The notes under the pieces were generated by a model that saw only the letters and a list, made by a program, of their open reading frames with translations, was not told where the DNA came from and made no database searches. From NCBI GenBank assembly GCA_003165095.1, contig PLSH01000119.1:14132-19856 (forward strand): a stretch of 5,725 bases of DNA, given 5' to 3'. Source of the stretch: Acidobacteriaceae bacterium (GTDB lineage Bacteria > Acidobacteriota > Terriglobia > Terriglobales > Acidobacteriaceae). Shown here in pieces: positions 1-5,026 of this stretch (positions within the stretch are counted from its first letter, which is position 1; every line of letters starts with the position of its first letter). Made by a program: the position numbers and the translations under genes.

Positions 1-64
1 TAGAAAGCGCCTCTCACATAGAAATCAAAGCGCCCGCATAGCGCAAACCCAAGTCGCAGGTCCC
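1..64. other. Left-edge intergenic DNA without recognisable gene
   Basis: This short AT-richer stretch precedes the repeat array. No start codon with a ribosome binding site, no hairpin and no conserved protein segment was recognised on either strand. Together with the array and the promoter region it makes a gene-free leader of 369 bp at the left end of the window. Confidence 0.5.
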
Positions 65-212
65 AGTCCCTGCGTCCCTTAGTCCCTATTCCCGTTCACT
101 CATTCACTCGTTCACTTATTCACTTACTCACTTATTCACTCGTTTCCCTATTCCCTATTCCCTGACCACTGACCACTGACCACTGACCACTGATAACTGA
201 TAACTGACCACT
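65..212. repeat. Composite array of changing 7-8 bp tandem repeats
   Basis: Four blocks of short units follow one another without unique DNA between them. First come degenerate 8-mers around GTCCCT (65-93). Next are six 8-mers of the type ATTCACTC/GTTCACTT/ACTCACTT (94-141). After a 2-base junction there are TTCCCTA heptamers (144-163, the last one lacking its A). Last are seven heptamers: four GACCACT, two GATAACT and one GACCACT (164-212). The blocks share CCCT or CACT endings, as if each arose from variants of its neighbour. Similar GACCACT/GATAACT arrays are known to me from acidobacterial and cyanobacterial intergenic DNA, but that is memory, not a search. The array lies about 64 bp upstream of the predicted promoter of the next gene. 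No function is evident. Confidence 0.9.
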
Positions 213-276
213 GTCTTCCCTCCACCCTCCCCGCTTTTCCCCCGTGAAAATCCAATCCGGCCCAATACTTGCCCTA

Positions 277-304
277 TTGTGCCCTTGCAGGCCGGGTATA
301 TAAT
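277..304 (+). promoter_or_regulatory. Probable sigma70-type promoter of the OmpA-family gene
   Basis: A perfect TATAAT -10 box lies at 299-304. A weak -35 element, TTGTGC (277-282, 3 of 6 consensus positions), is 16 bp upstream. Transcription would start near 311, giving an untranslated leader of about 59 bases before the ATG at 370. A perfect -10 box is notable in DNA this GC-rich. It overlaps an in-frame TTG at 304, which makes that TTG very unlikely as the real start. The promoter function is inferred from consensus only. Confidence 0.55.
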
Positions 305-356
305 TGCGCAGTCCCCGGCCCCTCACGCCCAGATTGAGGCACTTCATCCCACCTTT

Positions 357-360
357 GGAG
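357..360 (+). promoter_or_regulatory. Ribosome binding site deciding the start at 370
   Basis: GGAG ends 9 bases before the ATG at 370, which is good Shine-Dalgarno spacing. It favours this ATG over the longer in-frame TTG start at 304 and places the signal peptide at its usual distance from the N-terminus. Confidence 0.7.
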
Positions 361-369
361 TCGACCACC

Positions 370-2142
370 ATGACCAACCAACAGGATTGCCTTCCCCGGC
401 CGCAATCACAGTCCACGGCTCTCACCCTGATGGCCACATTGCTTGCCCTGTCCGCGCTGCTGCTGCTGCCCCTCGGGGCCGGCGCGCAGAGCGGCCCGCT
501 CAGGATTGGCGTACTGCCATTCGCTGACAACACCGGGTCCGGCTCGGGAAATGTCGCCGGCTCCGTATCCCTCGCCGTGCAAGCTGAGATTGCTCACTCC
601 ACGCAACTGATGGGCGTGGTTCTCACCCTCGATGCCGGGTTGAACCCCAACAACCTCGATCCCACCAAAGCCATTGCCATGGGCCGCGCCCAGGGTGTTG
701 ACGTGGTAATGATCGGCACCATCCTTGAAGCCACTTCGCAATCGTCCTCCGGCTCCACCAATCTGCCTTCCTTCGGCGGCATCAGCCTCGGCGGCAGCAA
801 GCAAACCACTAAAGCCACCGTCACCCTGCAGGCCGACCTTTACAGCACTTCCAATGGACAGAAAATCGACAGCATCCGCCAAACTGGAAACGCCTCGCAG
901 AACCATGTCGGTACCGATGTCAGCACCAACCTGGGTAACATCAACACCGGCGGCGCCAGCTTTGACAACTCCGCCATGGGCAAGGCCTTTCACTCGGCAG
1001 TCAGCGCGCTGGTCAAGCGGATCAATAGCGAACAAGGGCAGATGACTCACTATTCGCCAAGCGAGACGGCGCCCGCGGCTCCTGCCCCGCCGGCTCCGGC
1101 GCCGGCTCCCGCAGCCGTTCCGGCGGCCGCCGTTGCGCCTGCCCCTGCATCCACCGCGCCGGCAGCCGCCTCAGTCCCCATCACCGCTTATCAGAATTAT
1201 GACTTCACGCCCGGAGATACCATCCTCTTCGCCGACGATTTCTCAGCCGTGCAGGATGGCGAGTTCCCCGACCGCTGGGAATTGGTCAACGGCCAGGGCG
1301 TCGTCAACAACACCAAGGGCATCCCTGCCTTCCTCCTCACCGACGCCAGCAACGGCGGCTATGCCCGCGTTGCCCCGCGCCTCACCAACAAGAGCTACCT
1401 CAGCGCACCCTACACCATTGAATTCGATTTGTATCCCGTTTCCGGCGCTTACCCCACAATGCTTTTCTTCGAGTCGCCAAACGGCGAAGGCTATCTGAAC
1501 TTCTCGCATGACGGCCTGGAATACCATAGCGCCGACGACAAAACTCTCGACGCCGATCTACCCGCCTCCATGGCCGGCTCCGCCATTTTCGACACCTGGC
1601 GTCATGTGGCCGTCGCCTTCAAGGGCACGCAGATGAAGGTATATATCGATCAGTTCCGTGTCTTCGTCGTTCCCGACATGCACATGACTCCCACTTCGGT
1701 GCAATGGGGCGGCATGGCCAGCTCGGATCATCCGCTCGCCTTCACCAACGTCCGCATCGCTTCTGGTGGCGGCATGAACATGATCGGCCAGACATTCACC
1801 GATGCCAAGATCGTCACCCACGGCATCAACTTCGACGTCGACAAGGCCATCATCCGCCCCGAGAGCATGGGCACCCTGAACCAGATCAAGCGCATCCTTA
1901 CCCAGAATCCAGGCCTCAGGTTTGAGATCGACGGGCACACTGACAACTCGGGCACTCCCGCGCACAACCTCACCCTGTCTCAGCAGCGCGCGGATGCGGT
2001 CAAGGCGCAACTGGTCGAGATGGGCATCGACGGCTCGCGGCTCACAACCAAGGGCTTTGGCGACACCAAGCCGATTGCCCCGAACTCCACGCCCGACGGC
2101 AAAGCCAACAACCGCCGCGTAGAGTTTGTGCGCATCAAGTAA
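370..2142 (+). CDS. Exported OmpA-family protein with CsgG-like and LamG-like domains
   Basis: This 590-residue protein is predicted to cross the inner membrane by Sec and to bind peptidoglycan. The signal peptide has a hydrophobic core at residues 18-35 and a likely cleavage after A39 (AGA|Q). There is no lipobox cysteine. Residues 44-220 look like the TolB-N/CsgG-type fold, with the RIGVLPF opening (45-51), the 'MGRAQGVDVVMIGTI' strand (104-118) and a long 'ATVTLQADLY' strand near 149-158. A Pro/Ala-rich linker spans 229-270. Residues 277-463 resemble the concanavalin/LamG-like domain found before OmpA domains in envelope proteins (FADDFS...GEFPDRWE, then EFDLYP and WRHVAVAFKG). The OmpA C-terminal domain covers about 475-588, with the diaminopimelate-binding residues D525 (in GHTDNSG) and R540 (in QQRADAV) and the closing NNRRVEF (580-586). 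It is therefore likely a periplasmic or outer-membrane protein tied to the wall. Its exact role is unknown. The ATG is chosen on its ribosome binding site and signal peptide. Confidence 0.88.
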   Translation: MTNQQDCLPRPQSQSTALTLMATLLALSALLLLPLGAGAQSGPLRIGVLPFADNTGSGSGNVAGSVSLAVQAEIAHSTQLMGVVLTLDAGLNPNNLDPTKAIAMGRAQGVDVVMIGTILEATSQSSSGSTNLPSFGGISLGGSKQTTKATVTLQADLYSTSNGQKIDSIRQTGNASQNHVGTDVSTNLGNINTGGASFDNSAMGKAFHSAVSALVKRINSEQGQMTHYSPSETAPAAPAPPAPAPAPAAVPAAAVAPAPASTAPAAASVPITAYQNYDFTPGDTILFADDFSAVQDGEFPDRWELVNGQGVVNNTKGIPAFLLTDASNGGYARVAPRLTNKSYLSAPYTIEFDLYPVSGAYPTMLFFESPNGEGYLNFSHDGLEYHSADDKTLDADLPASMAGSAIFDTWRHVAVAFKGTQMKVYIDQFRVFVVPDMHMTPTSVQWGGMASSDHPLAFTNVRIASGGGMNMIGQTFTDAKIVTHGINFDVDKAIIRPESMGTLNQIKRILTQNPGLRFEIDGHTDNSGTPAHNLTLSQQRADAVKAQLVEMGIDGSRLTTKGFGDTKPIAPNSTPDGKANNRRVEFVRIK

Positions 2143-2275
2143 ATTGGATCGAGGGCTTCACAGCCTGCGGAAAAACTCAATATGGGCGGGGTATTTAGAA
2201 GTTTTGTAACAGTCCCCCACCGGCTTCGCCGACCCACGGAGATGAAACTCCGGCCGCCCCACAAATGCTCCGTGC

Positions 2276-2310
2276 CCCATCCATCGAGCGTCTTTTGCTC
2301 GATGGGTGGG
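2276..2310. repeat. Long perfect-but-one inverted repeat (hairpin)
   Basis: The arms 2276-2289 and 2297-2310 pair over 14 bp with one G-T wobble (2280 with 2306) around a 7-base loop. It is the strongest stem in the window. It lies 134 bp after the OmpA-family stop codon and could stop or stabilise that transcript. However, no T-run follows the right arm, so it is not a canonical intrinsic terminator. It may simply be the core of an extragenic palindromic repeat. Confidence 0.75.
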
Positions 2311-2411
2311 AGACCACAAAGGCCAACCGCCCGCCATCGGGTCTTTCCAGGTTCCATCCTGTATCTTTTCAGGGCACGACCTCAGTCGCGCCGCAAATAT
2401 CCAAAAACGGC

Positions 2412-2440
2412 GGGCTTCAGCCCCTGAGGGATGTTCTCAG
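2412..2440. repeat. Pair of adjacent small hairpins
   Basis: GGGC (2412-2415) pairs with GCCC (2420-2423) around TTCA. It is directly followed by CTGAG (2424-2428) pairing with CTCAG (2436-2440) around a 7-base loop. Two abutting stems are typical of repeated extragenic palindromic elements. I associate this GGGCTTCAGCCCCTGAG core with acidobacterial intergenic repeats, from memory only. Confidence 0.5.
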
Positions 2441-2568
2441 CCCAGCCGGATCCCTTGACCACCCGGCAACCGCCCGGCCCTGCCATTCCCGCATGAATCC
2501 TGCCCACCCCGCCGCACCAACCCTTACCCCCATCATTTAACCTGAAACCAGCAATCGACTTCGTCCCC

Positions 2569-3078
2569 ATGCCCCTGACCCTCTTCCGAGCGCGACCCGG
2601 ACTTCTGCACCATAACCGGTGGCTGGTCCTCATCGCGGCCTTCAAATTCGCCCAGGCCGCCCTGTTCATCGCCATCGGTGTCGGCGCGCATCGCCTGCTC
2701 CACAAGGATTTCGGCGATTGGCTCTTTGAGCTCGCCCATCATCTCCGTTTCAACCCCGAGTCGCGCATCGTCGACTTCATCCTGTTGAAAGGCAAACTCG
2801 TCAACGATTCCGTGCTCCGCCGCATCGGCCTCGTCGCCTTTTGCTACTCCGCAATCGGCATCGCCGAGGGCGTCGGCCTCTACCTCGAAAAAGCCTGGGG
2901 CGAATTCCTCACCATCGCCATCACCGCCTCGTTCCTGCCCTGGGAGATCTTTGAAGTCTTCCGCCGCGTCACCTGGATCCGCATCAGCCTCCTCACCATC
3001 AACATCCTCGTCTTCTGCTACCTCTTCCAGCTAATCACCGGCCGAGGCCGCCTCAAAAACCGCACCCCAAAAACCTGA
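2569..3078 (+). CDS. DUF2127 family integral membrane protein
   Basis: This 169-residue protein has four predicted membrane helices, near residues 18-40, 85-105, 109-130 and 137-157. A 45-residue soluble loop lies between the first two. The pattern fits the DUF2127 family of predicted bacterial membrane proteins, whose biochemical role is unknown to me. Visible family-like features are 'RWLVLIAAFK' (17-26), 'YSAIGIAEGVGLYLEKAWGE' (93-112), 'LPWEIFEVFRRVTW' (123-136) and an Asn in the last helix (N145). Length is normal for the family. No convincing Shine-Dalgarno sequence precedes the ATG, and no upstream in-frame alternative is better. The gene stands alone on its strand, with a gene-free block behind it and a convergent neighbour 45 bp ahead. 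The family call is firm; any function is not. Confidence 0.85.
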   Translation: MPLTLFRARPGLLHHNRWLVLIAAFKFAQAALFIAIGVGAHRLLHKDFGDWLFELAHHLRFNPESRIVDFILLKGKLVNDSVLRRIGLVAFCYSAIGIAEGVGLYLEKAWGEFLTIAITASFLPWEIFEVFRRVTWIRISLLTINILVFCYLFQLITGRGRLKNRTPKT

Positions 3079-3093
3079 TCCACCACCAGGCGT

Positions 3094-3135
3094 ATTCCCT
3101 GATCCCTGACCACTGACCACTGATCACTGACCACC
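3094..3135. repeat. Second heptamer tandem array, overlapping a gene end
   Basis: Six 7-base units run without gaps: ATTCCCT, GATCCCT, two GACCACT, GATCACT and GACCACC. The order and orientation match the right half of the array at 144-212, where TTCCCT units also switch to GACCACT units. GATCCCT looks like a hybrid of the two types. The array fills most of the gap between the convergent genes, and its last units encode the C-terminal residues and stop codon of the minus-strand regulator. Confidence 0.88.
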
Positions 3136-3996
3136 GTCCATCAGCACCAGCGACCGCTGCGCAAACGGCGAATACACCAGCAGCGTCAAACAAGCCAGCG
3201 CCAATCCAAAATTGATATGGTGCAGCAGCAGAAACGGCGACAGCGCCCAAAGCTCATCGAACGGCATCAGAAACGGCCACATCTTCAAAAAATTTCCCCG
3301 CGCCCCCGGCGCATGAAACAGCACCGCGCACAGCACGAAGGCTCGAACGGGAATCAATATCGCCGCGGTCACGATCAATACATTCATTGCCAGCGCTGCT
3401 CTCGGCAGCGGCGAAAACAAATCTCCAATCTCCGCCAGGTTTGCCAGCGCCCCAACATAAAAACCCAGGTACATAAGCTGCAACAAAACAAACAGCGTCT
3501 GCACCACTCGATGCGAGGCCTTCGGAAGCTCCTCCGGCGAAGCCAGAATCCGGCCAAAAAGTTTAGCCCCCGGCTCCGCCCCAACTCCACCGTGCTCCTC
3601 TGCCGCTCCGGACGGCGATTCCGCAGCTATCTCGTCCTTACCGTCTCCGATCCGCTCCACCGGAGCCACAAATCGATAGCCGCGCCGCGCCCGCGTCACC
3701 ACAAATCGCGGATTGCTCGCCGTATCTCCCAGCGCCTCGCGAATCCGATTCACCGCCGAGTTTACCCCGTGCTCATAGTCCACAAACGTCCCGTCGGGCC
3801 AAAGCTCCCGCGAGATTTCCTCCCTCGTCAGCAGCTCTCCCGGCCGCTCCAACAACAGCATCAGCACCTGGAACGGCTGCGCATTCAACTTGATCAGCAC
3901 TCCCTGCCTCCGCAACTCTCCCGTCGTCGAGTCTGCTTCAAAGGCTCCAAAGCGATACCGCCGGCCTGGCCGCAAATCCGTCATCCGATTCGTCAT
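3124..3996 (-). CDS. Membrane-linked OmpR-type winged-helix regulator
   Basis: This 290-residue protein is likely a one-component transcription regulator held in the membrane. Residues 14-112 form an OmpR/PhoB-type winged helix (Trans_reg_C): the 'YRFGAFEAD' opening strand (14-22), 'GELRRQG' (26-32), 'PFQVLMLLLERPGELLTREE' (41-60), 'LWPDGTFVDYEHGVNSAVNR' (65-84), a helix through 'IREALGD' (85-91), and the wing 'RRGYRFVAPV' (104-113). A charged linker follows (115-160). Hydrophobic stretches near 164-187, 200-227, 240-258 and 260-276 suggest three or four membrane helices. ToxR and CadC differ in having a single helix followed by a periplasmic domain. There is no receiver domain. The ATG at 3996 is preferred; one four codons later is nearly as good. 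A longer GTG/ATG extension to 4134 adds sequence unlike the family. The stop codon lies inside a repeat array, so the last residues are repeat-derived. Targets are unknown; the divergent pair to the right is the obvious candidate. Confidence 0.85.
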   Translation of the reverse strand: MTNRMTDLRPGRRYRFGAFEADSTTGELRRQGVLIKLNAQPFQVLMLLLERPGELLTREEISRELWPDGTFVDYEHGVNSAVNRIREALGDTASNPRFVVTRARRGYRFVAPVERIGDGKDEIAAESPSGAAEEHGGVGAEPGAKLFGRILASPEELPKASHRVVQTLFVLLQLMYLGFYVGALANLAEIGDLFSPLPRAALAMNVLIVTAAILIPVRAFVLCAVLFHAPGARGNFLKMWPFLMPFDELWALSPFLLLHHINFGLALACLTLLVYSPFAQRSLVLMDGGQ

Positions 3997-4169
3997 CTCT
4001 TTTCTTTCTGCCCAGTGTATCCGATCGCCGCCTCCATCCCCACCCGTCGCCCCGGCGATAATTTCCCGCAACTCAAACAGCCGCAACCCCTTGCACCGTG
4101 AGAAACAATGGTCAACAAGTGAGATTCCATGCATTGCCTTCTGCGCCGATACAGTGCAACATCCAATTC
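3997..4169. promoter_or_regulatory. Divergent intergenic region between regulator and exported protein
   Basis: This 173-bp gap should hold the promoters of both flanking genes. The candidates are weak: a TTGACC on the minus strand (4115-4110) without a matching -10 box, and a GATAAT on the plus strand (4057-4062) without a -35 box. A purine-rich run before the minus-strand ATG (AAAGAAAAGAG when read on that strand) may help ribosome binding. No clear dyad or direct-repeat operator was seen. The regulatory role is inferred from layout. Confidence 0.35.
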
Positions 4170-4973
4170 ATGAAACGCCGGCTCTCAGCTTCGCAAACTC
4201 TCTTCACCCTCTGCGGATTCCTCGTACTCGCCGCCGCTCCCGGCCGAGCGCCCGCCCAGCCCTCGCCCGCCGCCGTCGCCGCCTTCAACACCTATATTGA
4301 TACCGTCGAGTCCCGACTCGCCCGGCAGCACAGCTCCCCAACCACCTTCCTCGACTCCAACCCGCAACTTGACGCCCGCCTCCGCCAGGGCGAATTCATC
4401 GTCGAGCAGCTCTCCCCATCCGCCGCCAATCTCCCCGGCGCGCTCCTCCACGATTGGCGCGGCTCCGCCTTCGTCCCCGGCGCCAAAGCCGCCGCCTTCG
4501 AGCGCCTCATGAAGGACTTCCCCGCCTACCCGCAACACTTCTCCCCGCAAGTCCTCCAGGCAAAAATCCTCTCCCAGCAGGGCAACCACTTTGAGGTGTC
4601 CATGCGCGTCCGCCAGCGCCACGTCATCACCGTGGTCATGGATACGGCCTACGACGTCACCTTCTCGACCCTCGATCCTCTCCGCGGTTACAGCATCTCC
4701 CGCAGCACGCAAATCTCTGAAATCGACTCTCCCGGCGCCCCCCGCGAGCGCGCCCTCACCCCCGCCCAGGATCACGGCTTTCTCTGGCGTCTCAACACCT
4801 ATTGGACATACGAGGAACGCGACGGCGGCCTCTACATCCAGATCGAATCCGTCTCCCTCACCCGCTCCATTCCCACCGGCCTCGCCTGGGCCGTCGGACC
4901 CTTTGTTGAAAGCGTCCCCCGCGAATCCCTCGATTTCACCCTGCGCGCCACCAGCGCCGCCCTGCGAAAATGA
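4170..4973 (+). CDS. Sec-exported protein of unknown function
   Basis: I do not recognise a named family for this 267-residue protein. The N-terminus is a clear signal peptide: MKRR, then a hydrophobic core at about 10-24, with likely cleavage after A29 (APA|Q). The mature part is soluble, with no further membrane helix. It has alternating short strands in the middle ('HFEVSMRVRQRHVITVVMD', 'YDVTF') and an aromatic strand pair 'TYWTYEERDGGLYIQIESVS' (210-229). A C-terminal segment 'TRSIPTGLAWAVGPFVESVP' (231-250) leads into a last helix. A strand-rich body closing with a Pro-bounded segment and a helix recalls START/SRPBCC lipid-binding folds, but this is only a fold guess. The ATG at 4170 is chosen because it places the signal peptide at the start; a GTG at 4098 would bury it. 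No strong ribosome binding site is visible. The next gene starts 53 bp later on the same strand, so co-transcription is likely. Confidence 0.75.
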   Translation: MKRRLSASQTLFTLCGFLVLAAAPGRAPAQPSPAAVAAFNTYIDTVESRLARQHSSPTTFLDSNPQLDARLRQGEFIVEQLSPSAANLPGALLHDWRGSAFVPGAKAAAFERLMKDFPAYPQHFSPQVLQAKILSQQGNHFEVSMRVRQRHVITVVMDTAYDVTFSTLDPLRGYSISRSTQISEIDSPGAPRERALTPAQDHGFLWRLNTYWTYEERDGGLYIQIESVSLTRSIPTGLAWAVGPFVESVPRESLDFTLRATSAALRK

Positions 4974-5015
4974 CCCGCCCTCGCCGCCGCACTCCAGCCC
5001 AAAAATCCACCGGAA

Positions 5016-5019
5016 AGGA
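5016..5019 (+). promoter_or_regulatory. Ribosome binding site deciding the start at 5027
   Basis: AGGA within GGAAAGGA lies 7 bases before the ATG at 5027. It is the best Shine-Dalgarno match on this side of the window. It favours this start over the in-frame ATG at 4970, which overlaps the upstream stop codon as ATGA. Confidence 0.75.
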
Positions 5020-5026
5020 AAACCCC

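Larger units (their letters stand above)
2143..2568. other. Gene-free intergenic block rich in hairpins
   Basis: These 426 bases contain only short open frames in several phases, with no ribosome binding site and no recognisable domain. They hold at least five small inverted repeats. From left to right these are GGCT/AGCC 9-14 bases past the stop of the OmpA gene, CGGC/GCCG (2221-2231), CGGAG/CTCCG (2237-2252), a 14-bp stem (2276-2310), and a GGGC/GCCC plus CTGAG/CTCAG pair (2412-2440). From about 2445 to 2568 the DNA is C-rich and featureless. The middle part resembles interspersed non-coding elements of Acidobacteriota from memory, which a genome self-comparison would test. Confidence 0.6.

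Noticed and set aside
65..212. Possible CRISPR array
   Set aside because: The units are 7-8 bp and contiguous, with no spacers of unique sequence.
132..533. Minus-strand open frame of 133 residues
   Set aside because: Much of it translates the repeat array and the antisense of the OmpA-family gene's signal peptide region. It has no ribosome binding site and no domain.
406..1050. Long minus-strand open frame inside the OmpA-family gene
   Set aside because: It is antisense to clearly conserved CsgG-like sequence and is explained by GC-rich codon structure.
2276..2310. Canonical intrinsic terminator
   Set aside because: The stem is strong, but the bases after it (AGACCACAAAG) contain no T-run in either direction that would complete a terminator. 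It is kept only as an inverted repeat.
2182..2540. Two overlapping small plus-strand open frames (81 and 91 residues)
   Set aside because: They lie across the hairpin block in different phases, lack start signals and have no protein-like composition. Such frames are often annotated by mistake in repeated non-coding DNA.
3217..4101. Plus-strand open frame of 294 residues opposite the regulator
   Set aside because: Its product is Arg/Gln/His-rich low-complexity sequence, while the minus strand encodes a textbook winged helix.
3997..4134. N-terminal extension of the regulator up to 4134
   Set aside because: The extra 46 residues do not resemble the family and would run into the divergent promoter region. 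The ATG at 3996 starts 13 residues before the first winged-helix strand, as expected.
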